From Apostichopus japonicus (taxonomy: Eukaryota > Echinodermata > Holothuroidea > Aspidochirotida > Stichopodidae): a DNA stretch of 64,000 bases. The stretch covers positions 14,058,678 through 14,122,677 of the forward strand of contig NC_092579.1 of the NCBI RefSeq assembly GCF_037975245.1, written 5' to 3'. Every line of letters begins with the position of its first letter. The first letter of the stretch is position 1. The position numbers and the translations under genes were made by a program. The notes beneath the pieces are model-generated. The model saw only the letters and a program-made list of their open reading frames with translations. It was not told where the DNA came from and did not search any database. Of this stretch, positions 38,001 through 62,540 are shown piece after piece.

Positions 38001-38272
38001 TTGTGTTCAAGTGCCAGAACAACATGGCACCTCCATACCTGCAAGATCTGATCCGTCTTTATCAGCCAACAAGAGCCCTACGTTCTTCTGGTCATAGTCG
38101 TCTGGAGGTTCCGATCACCAAGACAAACAGCTATGGGAACAGAGCGTTTTGCGTGGCTGGGCCACGCCTCTGGAACGAGCTGCCAGCTGAACTTAGAACT
38201 GTTTCTAGTCTAACGACCTTTAAATCAAAGCTGAAAACCTTCCTTTTTAGACAGCATTTTTGCAATATTTAA
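35090..38272 (+). CDS. CR1/L2-superclade non-LTR retrotransposon ORF2 (endonuclease + reverse transcriptase), intact
   Basis: A single uninterrupted 1060-codon frame. Residues 1-~100 are basic (GTKGIKRRRIPVRL) and include an asparagine run. Residues ~110-345 are an APE-type endonuclease: NPCSV...ITETWL, GRGGGIAVMHR, VTIYRPPPS, LVLGDFNLHID, THRGGHTLDLV and LSDHYPVFC are the conserved blocks. A linker follows, then reverse transcriptase (~560-810): KSCGLDPLP, NYRPVSNLPFVSKILEKV, HQSAYRKHHSTETAL, LLDLSAAFDTVDH (catalytic Asp), GVPQGSVLGPVLF and the YADD catalytic box in FYADDSSLYLMF. The tail (PILHELHWLPVSQRIRFKVL, later LWNELPAELR and LKTFLF) is typical of CR1/L2 elements. In life it would nick target DNA and prime reverse transcription from its own RNA. 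No separate ORF1 was found. The absence of stops or frameshifts indicates a recent insertion. The exact clade (L2, CR1, Crack or Daphne) cannot be set by eye. Confidence 0.93.
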   Translation: MLKYTSAQLLSIRGSLTKPLLRLPIQVYNTLKRNGISAVKPTSRGTKGIKRRRIPVRLTNTLARQVIKQRSANYDNLISLVRGQGHPGPDKNNNNNTDQLIGSFSTNSMPLKLCLINPCSVCNKATELCDFTMDNALDACVITETWLKGDERDEVILAELKPPGYHVKHVPRKGRGGGIAVMHRDSILLVPNTSNSYQSFECLECVMQTTPPVRLVTIYRPPPSKTNGNSFRTFMEEITAYFELLVISTGILLVLGDFNLHIDKPADKEGAEFISLVESLGMTQHVTGATHRGGHTLDLVLTRNMDNIVPRVAVEDKCLSDHYPVFCVLPLHCPMPKTQVITYRRTKAIQPDSFICDISASSLASISSDTPADNAISLYNSVLSSIVDSHAPKKTRRVPARSQPDWYTALIREAKQQRRQCERLWRKTRLTVHRDMFIEAKRKVNIMIAEAKSSHFHNIISENSGDSKKLFSVVSNLLGRKATPTLPPDKDSKDLVHEFSTFFIDKITRIRASIVSEGKSKSFSLTVQKPPSCALDMWEPATEDELKRSIMASPSKSCGLDPLPTNLLKQCVTPLLPVISTIVNNSLITGDVPSAFKLAHVTPLIKKPSLDPTVLSNYRPVSNLPFVSKILEKVVSSRLTSYLEHNGLQETHQSAYRKHHSTETALVRIQNDVMVALGGQKACLMVLLDLSAAFDTVDHLQLLTTLSDLGVKSTALKWMTSYLSDRQQIVCLGKDSSDPQTLECGVPQGSVLGPVLFTVYTSSLGQLLRSQDMDYHFYADDSSLYLMFHPNDITITVHRLEKCITSVRQWMSHKCLKMNDSKTEVLLISSKHLARKIECPSLIIGDHQVEPSDVAKSIGVIMDKHASMEDHITSVCRSAQYHLYNIGRIRKYLTREATEQLIHAFITSKLDYCNALLCGLPVKQIKRLQRLQNIAARIVTLTKTSSHITPILHELHWLPVSQRIRFKVLLLVFKCQNNMAPPYLQDLIRLYQPTRALRSSGHSRLEVPITKTNSYGNRAFCVAGPRLWNELPAELRTVSSLTTFKSKLKTFLFRQHFCNI

Positions 38273-38482
38273 ACTGTGTATTTTAAATTCCTTTCATGTG
38301 CAATACTCAAACGTGCATGCTTTTTATTTTTTCATACTCATTTATATTGTATTTAATTCTGCATTTTTTACTACATATTTTGTGTCATATTTTTATATTT
38401 CTTTATTTGCTGTTCATAGCGTTTTAGAGCACTTTTGTGGATTTTACGCTTTACAAAATAAATTATTATTATTATTATTATG
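38273..38482 (+). mobile_element. LINE 3' UTR and (TTA)n tail
   Basis: A short AT-rich UTR carries AGCGTTTTAGAGCAC...GGATTTTACGCTTTACAAAA just before (ATT)n at 38461-38480. The tail type matches the truncated LINE at 10770-11041. Confidence 0.85.
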
Positions 38483-40331
38483 TATTTTATAGCCCTATAA
38501 TGAGGGTGGTCCTGGGGATTTTTTTTAAATTTATTTATTTCATATTTTTAGGAGGGAACGATTTTGTTTTGTTTCTCATCATTATTGTTTATTACTCTTA
38601 CGTTCATCGGTATAAGACCAATTTGAGACCGACCGTAGCGACAATTGGAGACTGACATATGATTTTCACAGCGGGGGAGGGGGGGGGGGGGGTGGGGGAG
38701 CGGGTAATTGACACCTCCACCTCCCCATATATGTACGCTTCTGACAGTAATGTAATATGGAACCTGCGAACGAAAGCTATATTTGATAATGAAGCTCATT
38801 GCATCAGTTGATCTTTCATCTCACATGAAAAATCGAATTCTGCAGTGTTATGGATGTTCGTTAGTTTGACGATGTTGCCACGTAAGAGAGGAGGGAACGG
38901 TGTGTCAGGGTGGGTCGGACAACAACAACAACAAAAAGGAGCTTACCCCTGTTCGACCTCGCAATAGGTCCTACGGGGATAATAGATGGTTTAGTAGAAT
39001 AGACACCTTTTTTTTTTCTTTTTTTCTTCTAGGGAAAGTTGTCTATTATTCAAACAGGGAGATGCTGAGAAGTGAAGTATTGTGCAATAACATTGTGTAG
39101 AAGCCATAAATAAACAAGAGGTAGGAGCTGAAGAGCCAATTAGGTAGGGATTACTAAAGGGTAGGAATTTCTAAGTAAATGGGATATGGAGACAGAGCGG
39201 TTTCTATTATTTGGGTCGGAAGTGGTTGCTACTTTGTCGGAATTTTTGAGTTGTTCTTAGTGTGTAAATGGGTCGGACGGAAGAGGTGCTCATCTATAAA
39301 ATGTGTAAAGTTAAGAGTCCCCTGTTACCTCAGTTTCATGATTGAATTGCATTCTATGCATGCGGTTGTATCATCTATAACGTGTACTGTGGAGAATACA
39401 GTGCCACTGACAGGGAGAAGGGAAGCAGTTCAAGTTGGTGTCTCAAATGTGACTCTTTCTCTACAAAGCGTAAACTTCAATTTCAGTCGTTCTTTATCAT
39501 GGTAATTATTTTTGCCATATTGACAGCGCCTAATATACTATAATAATTGCCTCTGGTGTATTCCCCTATGTACATTTACTACCTTTCAATGAATTGGTTT
39601 AGCGGTGTTTCTAGAGTGGTCGTTGCAATGAGATCTGTTTCCTCCGTTTCAGGATCCAACATGTTATTATAGATTGGTTATTGGTTTTTGCATTATTATA
39701 TAGTTAATCATGTAGAATCAGTATTATTGTTTGTATTTATTGGTATTGACCCTACACAGGGTACTTACTATTGTGAGGATAGCACTAAAATATTGACGTC
39801 CCATCAGGGCTTACATTTAAGCATGGAGGTCTCCATGATTTAAGGTAGCATACGCCCATTAAAAGCCCCATTGACTTACACACTAAATCACAAAAGTAAT
39901 GTGGTCTCTAAGTCTAGATAGAAGTTTTCACTAGCTAAACGCTACACATCACCGGATAGCTGACAAGTTGGCCTTTCATGGCACCATCAATTTTCCGTAC
40001 CATGACCATGCGGATTATTTGCTATCCGAGCCGGAAGTTTTCGTCAACAAACCTCTTCACTCAGTGGTAAACAATTTTCCTACGCTGCTCCTGGGAGGCC
40101 TAACGGAGTCTAAAATTGCCTCAATTGACCCAATTTTCTCACCACATTTACTTCCATTCATGCTCTTCAACATGCAAGCCATGAAAAACTAGATTATGAT
40201 TGATAACAGGTCAAAAAAGATGTTCTCCATGCTGCTTTTTGGCACTTTTCCTGAGATAGGAGAACAATCGAGCGCGGATGGATGGATATAGACTCTAATA
40301 GGAGTATGCCACTACATAGGCCTAGCGTCAT
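38483..40331. other. Intergenic stretch, no gene recognised
   Basis: There is a long G-run at 38673-38700. The segment starting GACCTCGCAATAGGTCCTAC (about 38957-39060) resembles GACCTCGCAAGAGGTCCTGC at about 51491-51545, so it is a dispersed repeat. A plus-strand frame at 39968-40192 (NFPYHDHADYLLSEPEVFVN...) is coding-like but unrecognised and unsupported by splice sites. Confidence 0.4.
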
Positions 40332-40984
40332 CGAGGTAAATGAATCTGGAGAAACTATCACACAGTTAATTCGCGCGTACGCGCGTACCATGCATGGAGG
40401 GTCATGTGATGTGTTCCAGGGTGGTACTAATATATTACTCTCCCCATAACGCATGATGATTTCATCCAACTAGTACGTAAATGTGTATGCGTGCTTAGAG
40501 CAGCAGACGACACCCGTTACCTAGCAATAACCGTGCTTGTAGCCTAACGTGATAGCTATATTTCCGTCGAGCAGCATTAGGCTCTGTTCCATGGAGAATT
40601 CCGTGGTTGCACTGAACTAAACATTTCCCCACATTTCATTCACTTATAGCGTGTTGTAATAACGTTAGGCCATATGAGACAAAGCTTGCCTCTAGAGCTG
40701 TATTAATAAGTAAGATCTATTATGTAGAAGGCCTGCCTTCATTCAAGAGAATAAGGTTGAACGTTAGCATTAGCACTATTTCGTAGGCCTGAAGTACCAG
40801 TACCTTCTTATGCCGTTAGTTCCCATGTCCGAACCGACCAATCTTTCACGAAGTCACTAACACTGTTCTCGAACTGCTACAGAGAAATATCAGTATAGTA
40901 CCACCCTGGAACACATCACATGACCCTCCATACATGGTACGCGCGCACCCAATTGACATGAATCCTCCAGATTCATTTACCTCG
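40332..40984. repeat. Long inverted repeat, arms ~97 and ~87 bp around a ~470-bp spacer
   Basis: Left arm 40332-40428 begins CGAGGTAAATGAATCTGGAG and ends TTCCAGGGTGGTACT. Right arm 40898-40984 is its reverse complement (AGTACCACCCTGGAA ... CTCCAGATTCATTTACCTCG). The arms share GTCATGTGATGTGTTCCAGG and a GCGCGTACCATG block, and differ mainly in a small central indel. Either two opposed copies of one repeat or a fold-back element. Confidence 0.85.
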
Positions 40985-41228
40985 TTGCCTAGCGTACGGC
41001 ATCTTCTAATTGAAAGGCAAAGCTGTTCACGCGTCAAAGGATTTAATCCTTAAATTCACCAGGCAGGTAACATTCCACGAAAACGAATTTAGAACAATAA
41101 TATCAAAGGATTGTTTTGAAAGTCCTCGTCCAAGAAAGGGAGTGGGACAATAATCTTCTCGTATCGTTCCGTCTCCATTGCGTATAGCTTTAATAGCCTA
41201 CTACTGAAGCGAGTAACAATAACTATTC

Positions 41229-41426
41229 TCGCTTCTCAGCCTTTTAGCTAAGATCATGCGTAGTATCTGTTCCCTTTCGAGGGGAATTGTGATGCACACC
41301 CGACGATGATCACACAGCCACAGTCCCGATGCAAGGGGACTGGGGTTGAGAGCGGATCAGTCGTTCGGTAGTTTGATTTTCGTGCCCAGGTTCTTTCCTG
41401 GGCGACTTTTCCTTAACAAAAAAAAA
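41229..41426 (+). mobile_element. U2-snRNA-headed SINE-like element, full-length copy
   Basis: Begins TCGCTTCTCAGCCTTTTAGC, then TAAGATCATGCGTAGTATCT (U2 5' domain with a few changes). The shared non-U2 body follows: GATGCACACCCGACGATGAT, GCAAGGGGACTGGGGTTGAG, then a GTGCCCAGGTTCTTTCCTGG hairpin. It ends CTTTTCCTTAAC plus A9. The flanks share ACTATTC, with A-rich sequence before it (left AACTATTC, right CACTATTC), a possible degraded target-site duplication. Confidence 0.85.
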
Positions 41427-42538
41427 CACTATTCAGGAACCTGTCGGCACCACCGAGAAATGTACATCTGTGCATATATCTCTCCAATTTCTGTTGTAGT
41501 GTGTATAGGCTATGTAGCCTATATAGGCTAAAAACTACCGTACCGTCCTCCAAACATTTCTCTTCACAGAGTTAGGTTCAGTTCTATAAATGAACTTCTC
41601 AATCGGAATAAGGAATAGGTTTGGAGGGTCCACCCACACCATGAGTTGGACGTTTGAAATCTTTCGACAGATGTTATTGCCCTAAACTGATCATATAGTT
41701 CAGTTGGATCCAAAGTTGTGTACCTTCCAGTTTTGTGTTAAACTACGTACAAAACTGTGGGGGTGGGGAAGGAGGGTGGGGAAAAGGGTGGGCAGGGTGG
41801 TGGGAACAAATAAAGGAAAAACCACTGAAGGTTGCTCTTTTATATCATTTGGGGTAATAACGCGGTATCCACAAGAAACGCGGCGGCTCTTTGATCAAAG
41901 GAGATGAATTGTCTATATGGACATATACAAGGGGAAGGGGAGGTCACCATCGAAGGGGCGAATAAAATATCTACGGTGCTTTGTAAATCTATCAAGGACA
42001 AATATTGTTAGAAATTCGAATGGAAGGAACCTGGCACTTTATATCAATGTTTAATTTACCCTTCCCAAAGATGTTTTGGAAATATTGAGAAGATGCAGTT
42101 AATACTGGGTATATACAGTTGTATAAAATGCTAAATCCCCCCCCCCCCCCCTTTCTATGTAGAGTTCCAGATGTTATTAAGAAAATCATCTTCGTACTTG
42201 TTAAGTTACAGTAGGATATATAAATATATGCAACGATTGAATTGGATCAAGTAAACACAGACCTGTATTACCAGCATTAATTAACACATCTCGTAATGAA
42301 TCGACATAGACATTACATTATACTGTGTTACATTGTTTAGAAAAGTATAGGGTATATAACCCAACAGGATATCATTTTATGCTTTTGATTGTTCCTCAAT
42401 TAGCAGATATGGCATCATGTAACATATGTTCATAAAAGTTATTGCTTGGGGTGTGCTTTTGTTGCTATGATACAGTAGTATAAATATTAGCACTTGATAT
42501 AGGCTATGGATTAAACAGTCTATACTGTTTGTGGTAAG
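41427..42538. other. Intergenic stretch
   Basis: G-rich patch at 41757-41802 and C-run at 42137-42151. No gene recognised. Confidence 0.5.
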
Positions 42539-42836
42539 CAGGCACGTAGCCAAGGGGGTGAAGGGGCAGCCGCCCCCCCTCACTTGAGCATACTTTTTTG
42601 TATGTTTTTATGATATCGCTAGTAATTTCAAAGAGAAAATGCTAAGATGCAACTTACAAGGCTTGGGAAGTGCCATTTCCAGTGATCTGGGAGGCATTTT
42701 CAGCCAAAATGTTCTTGTACGCTTCGCGCCAACTCATGGTGGCTACGCTTACATAGTTTGTATTGCCGTATCTACGGCCCTGAAAGTTTGCCTACAGTTT
42801 CGCCCCTCCCTTGGCAAATTCCTCGCTACGCGCCTG
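42539..42836. mobile_element. hAT-like MITE (family A, copy 1)
   Basis: Termini CAGGCACGTAGC (left) and CAGGCGCGTAGC (reverse complement of the right). Flanking 8-mers are GTGGTAAG and GTGGGAAG (7/8). The interior is clearly homologous to 44819-45101, sharing ATGATATCGCTAGTAATTTC and AGATGCAACTTACAAGGC, so both are members of one non-autonomous family. Confidence 0.85.
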
Positions 42837-43874
42837 GTGGGAAGTGGTGTAAATGTAACCGTTGTTTATTGTTCTTGGTATGATTGAAGAATATAATGGG
42901 AAGAACGACGCGTACTATCACGATTATCCATAGAAACACACACACACGCACATATTTGCATACACACACACACGCATGTTGAGCGCGTGCTTGGCTTTGC
43001 ATGCGTCATAATGGCAGTCATGCAGTGTTTCATCTACAACAAACAGTATTTCCGCATATAGTCCTCTCCGCTGCGCGCGGTCATAAGTCAGTGTACTTTT
43101 TTTACTTTGCATCAGGAACGCACAAGGGGACGATTCCGTCTGATGATTTACGCATTGAAACGTATACCGGCACTTTCCACGTCGATAGAGCAAAACAAAA
43201 TTTTACGTATTTCAAAATGGACAACTGCAGTATATAGAAATCATAGATAAAATCAAATGAGATGAATTTTCCCATCGTACGTGTATGACTTTTCTTTGGT
43301 AATAAATTGATATATTACCAGTATATACTGGATACGATTTGAGATACAGCGTCGACTGACTAACATCGCATGCTGAGAGCATTAACCCCACCCCACAAAA
43401 AGTAATCAACTTTAGAAAAGTGCATGTAACATTATGTAGTGAAACAATATAATACAATAGTGAAATCCTTCGTTTTCAGATTATAAAGAAAGAGACATTA
43501 ATCGAATTGGTTTGTACTATAAATAATATACAAATCCGACCACAAATCGACTTTGATTGAAGGCCGGAGAAAATACATCCAATCTTTTGGCCCTTGTCGA
43601 CATTTTGCGGCTTATATACCTTCACTAATACAGCGACTTGAATTTAAATAACTTTCAGAGATGGTTCCTTCTTCTTCTTCTCCCTCACAATATACTCTGT
43701 GCAATTTCAAGGACCAATGGTCCAATTGTTTGTTACATAACCAAATATTCCCACTCCCCCATCCCATGTACGAGTGACTTTCTGCAGTTACGTATAACGG
43801 ACGATTACACGTTTGATAACATCGTGCTACATCTCTTATAGTATAGGTTCAATCCCTTTATTTTACACGTGTAC
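42837..43874. other. Intergenic stretch
   Basis: Includes a CA/CACG-rich tract at 42936-42976. No gene recognised. Confidence 0.5.
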
Positions 43875-44068
43875 ATCGCTTCTCGGACTTTTGGCTAAGA
43901 TCATGTGTAGTATCTGTTCCCTTTCGAGGTGAATAGTGATGCACACCTGATGAAGTTCACACAGTCACAGTCCCGATGCAAGGGGACTGGGGTTGAGAGC
44001 GGATCAGTCGTTGGTAGTTTGGTTTTCGTGCCCAGGTTCTTTCCAGGGCGACTTTTCCTTAAAAAAAA
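43875..44068 (+). mobile_element. U2-snRNA-headed SINE-like element with 16-bp target-site duplication
   Basis: The head is ATCGCTTCTCGGACTTTTGG, then CTAAGATCATGTGTAGTATC, nearly identical to the U2 snRNA 5' end from its first nucleotide. The body follows the 41.2-kb copy, including the GTGCCCAGG..CCAGGGCGAC hairpin, and ends CTTTTCCTT plus A8. The flanks are TATTTTACACGTGTAC (43859-43874) and TATTTTAGACGTGTAC (44070-44085), one mismatch in 16. Exact 5' start, A-tail and a duplication of this length are hallmarks of LINE-mediated retrotransposition. No Sm site or U2 3' domain is present, so it is not a U2 gene. Confidence 0.9.
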
Positions 44069-44281
44069 GTATTTTAGACGTGTACAAGTTCCTCGCAGGA
44101 TGGCAATGGAGGTCCAAAACGTAGGAATACCTGATTTATCCGGAACACTGCTACACCAAAACCTTCATTATCCGTAGGTATATCTAATATTCAATCATTC
44201 TTACAAAACACTGAATATGTATTGCCACAGTGATACTACTTCCAATACAGTGGGGGGGGGGGGGTGGAGGACTGGAGTTCA

Positions 44282-44674
44282 CAGTGGCGGAGCGTCCATA
44301 CAGTCAGGGGGCGGATGCCCCCCCCCCCTGACGGACTCAAATGGACTGCTGGCGCCCTTTTCAGCTTTTTACTACTTTTTACTTATTATCGAATATTGAC
44401 TTTTTTTATTGCTCTCATATCTACCTATTGACATTTGTCACATTTTGTTGGTGTAATTTTCTGACAAAATGCTCTAACGGCTATTTATACTTCGTTATCT
44501 GCAAATTAGCAATACCCGGAAAGGGTCATTTCCGGCGATCTAGGGAGTATCTCTACTCAAAAAAAATCTGTAGGCTCCGCCCCAACCTGTGGTGGCGCTC
44601 CGCTAAGATAGTGTCGAAAGCGCCCCTACAGATCATTCTCACCCCTCTGACCAATACCCCTAGCTCCGCCACTG
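44282..44674. mobile_element. hAT-like MITE with perfect 8-bp TSD (family B)
   Basis: Both termini read CAGTGGCGGAGC inward (right end as reverse complement). Perfect target-site duplication GGAGTTCA at 44274-44281 and 44675-44682. The 393-bp interior has no transposase. The left end contains a G/C-run hairpin. Confidence 0.9.
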
Positions 44675-44818
44675 GGAGTTCATGTGACCTACCCTCTTTC
44701 TTTAGTATGCCGGTGCTATTGTGTGTCACCTTAGAGACAGATCCCCAAGATGACACTCCATGTCAGTCACAATGATGCTTTGGGCGCATGGACCCTGCAC
44801 AAGGACCCTGCTGCTCCT

Positions 44819-45101
44819 CAGGCGCGTAGACAAGGAGAGGGGGCGAAGGTGGCGCCCGCCCTCCCCCACTTGAGTATGTTTTTTCATTTTTTTTAATGAT
44901 ATCGCTAGTAATTTCAAAATAGAAAACGCTTAGATGCAACTTACAAGGCCTGTGAAGTACCATTTCCAGCGATCTGCATTGGGAGGCATATTCGGCCAAA
45001 ATTTTCTTGTACGCTTTGCGCCAACTTATGGTGGCGCTACGCTTAGATAATTTGCCTACAGGCTTCGTCCCTTCCTTGGCAAATGCCTCGCTACGCGCCT
45101 G
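44819..45101. mobile_element. hAT-like MITE (family A, copy 2)
   Basis: Termini CAGGCGCGTAGAC and (reverse complement) CAGGCGCGTAGCG. Flanks CTGCTCCT and ATGCTCCT (7/8). Its interior aligns along its length with 42539-42836. Confidence 0.85.
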
Positions 45102-45410
45102 ATGCTCCTTGCTACACCACAGACTATAGAAAACACAACATCGAAACATGCTTCAATTCGAATTAACTAAAAATCAGAAAAGAAAAAGAAAACGTGTTTA
45201 CGTGAAGTGCCTATTCACTCTAACTTATAAGAAAATATCCGCCTATATGTGTAAGAGTTACGATACGTAATTTGCATAAATGCTCTCCACTTAAAATATC
45301 TATTTCCAATCTCTTTGACGTCTTTGTCTCTCTTTCAGATTTTCTTTATTCTTTCTGGTGTTTTTTTTTTTGGAGAGGGAGTCGAAGACTACACCAAGCT
45401 CTGAATAAAG

Positions 45411-60445
<15,035 letters not shown>

Positions 60446-60677
60446 CGGTATGTATTTGTTTTCTATATCATACAACACATTGGCGATATGTGCATGTCTT
60501 AGTTAATTCCCCCCACAAAAAAAAGGCTAGATATGTCGAAATGGTCACAATGTTGAAAAAAATGGTTTATCATTTTAAGCATCGTTTAAAATATTGGAAT
60601 ATGCTTATCTGTGTGCATTGTATATGTAATTGTATGATAATTTTTGTTTTCACAATTCGCAATGATGTAAAAAGAAA

Positions 60678-60770
60678 AAGGTCATAGGTCATATATCTAC
60701 ATAACAACAAGGTCATAGGTCATATATCTACCTAACAACAAGGTCAGAGGTCATATATCTACCTAACAAA
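60678..60770 (+). promoter_or_regulatory. Three 31-bp tandem units each with a perfect DR1 (AGGTCA-N-AGGTCA)
   Basis: DR1 motifs lie at 60679-60691, 60710-60722 and 60741-60753; spacers are T, T and G. DR1 is the established site type for HNF4, RXR and PPAR-like nuclear receptors. The array begins 233 bp after the PLA2G6 stop codon. The 31-bp spacing is close to three helical turns. Function is inference; the units may be a simple triplication. Confidence 0.55.
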
Positions 60771-62105
60771 TATAAAGGGTAATGAATGTGTAGCATACTA
60801 ATCACACATTGTTATATGATCTTGGTGTTCTCTAATGATCGATAACTAATGCCACTTATGTTTTTAGGATTATAAGCCTCATAGAATATTTTTGCTGTAT
60901 TATGCAGTTTTTCTGAAAGAAATATCACAATAGTGACGTGCACTGGATTAGTTGAAAGGGTTGGGGAAGGGAATTATGAAATCCCCTGATCGATCTTGGG
61001 AATGTCATGACCTTCTTGGAACGGTGTACTGGTCCCCAAGGGGTGTACATTTTTTCCTGACTGGATGTAAGATATCCCCTACTGGACTTTTTACCCCCGC
61101 TCATAACAATGGAGCTGGGGGTATCCCAGTTATTTCATTTATACTGTATGATCAGTCATCCAATGCAAATATCATTGATTCGATATTAGCCACTCTTTTC
61201 GCTGTATCATATAAAGTATTTCTAATAGCAACAAAATAATAATAATAATAATAATAATAAACAAAAAATGATACACTTTAACTAGAGTCGTGACGTCATT
61301 GCCGGAATAGGCCTTACAGAACATGCTATAGGTCCAAATGTGTATTAGAAAGTCAAATTCTGTTTCCACATATTTGAACTCGTTCAAGGTTAATTCAAAT
61401 CAGTTAGACTTCGACGAATAGGGTCAGTGCTTTTCCAGGAAAATATTATCACAAGTTGAATCGATCGATCGATCGATTGATGAGTGGGTATAACGGTAAC
61501 GATAGGAATTGCGCTAAATAATGAACCGCATTGTTTAAATATTTTTTTATATAAAAATACCATAGGAAATGGAAAAAGTAGGCCTATACTATCAATATAC
61601 AAGAGTAATCGATTCTTTTACCACGAACATTTCTCTGCAACTTGTGTTGCTCAAATCATTTTTCGAAAAGCACGTGGTCAGATATTGCAGTCGGTCAAAA
61701 AAATCTCGAAAGTCTCGAAATCGGGCTGCGCCCCATAAGATATAAGGCACTTCGCCGATTTAGTCTGTGATCGGATGTAACGCTATGTAACGCTATACAC
61801 AGGGTTACGTGGCGCTAAAGTGAATAGCGCCCGCTATTAATTGGTAGGCAAACGACCCGATTATAATTATCGGTAAGCACGTTAAGTTCAAATTTCTTTT
61901 AGAAGTGGGAAAATGTAAAAAAAAAATAAAGTTCATATTTCGTATAATCCTTGATATTTAATTTGATTTGTAAAAAAAAGGAAAAAAGTCACACGTATAC
62001 TATTTGCGTTTATGGTTTCTTTATTGCTATTTCCCTTTATTAATTCATGTCATTCATTGAAGTTATTTGCATATAATTCATTGAATAAATACGATGAGAA
62101 AACAG

Positions 62106-62112
<7 letters not shown>
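60771..62112. other. 3' flank of PLA2G6, no further gene recognised
   Basis: Contains (TAA)n at 61237-61260, a CGAT repeat at 61461-61476 and a twice-repeated GTAACGCTAT at 61777-61796. Open frames have no recognisable domain. Confidence 0.5.
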
Positions 62113-62183
<71 letters not shown>

Positions 62184-62499
62184 GTTCTAAGTATCTCTTT
62201 CGAGATCCGGCTTTAGGAATCACAAATGATTTTCGAGTTGGATAGCATCATGTTTGATCTCTAGAGTAGGGCAAAATATGTCACCAAAAACAGAACTAGT
62301 ATTGTTCGATATAGGTGACAAACGCCTACAGTGGAATTACGATCTTCCTTACCGGTTTCGAACCTCTGGACATACAATCAGCGTCCATAGCCTAGTGGTT
62401 AGGGTGTCCGCGTACAGAGCGGGAGGCCCGTGGTTCGAATCCCGGTGGAGGCTGAAAGTTTTTTCACTGTTCTTGATTTTCCAACTCATTACGATTTTC

Positions 62500-62537
<38 letters not shown>

Positions 62538-62540
62538 TTA
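62113..62540 (+). repeat. tRNA-like SINE (267 bp, 62237-62503) in a TA microsatellite setting
   Basis: A TA array at 62113-62179, about 57 bp of unique sequence, the SINE, then a TA array at 62502-62534. The tRNA-like part is 62381-62453 with intact box A and perfect box B. Same length as the 49.5-kb copy with about four mismatches, so one of them is young or they have been homogenised. Confidence 0.88.

Noticed and set aside
41229-41426. Functional U2 snRNA gene
   Set aside because: Only the first ~45 nt match U2. The Sm site, stem-loops IIb-IV and 3' end are absent, and the element ends in an A-tail.
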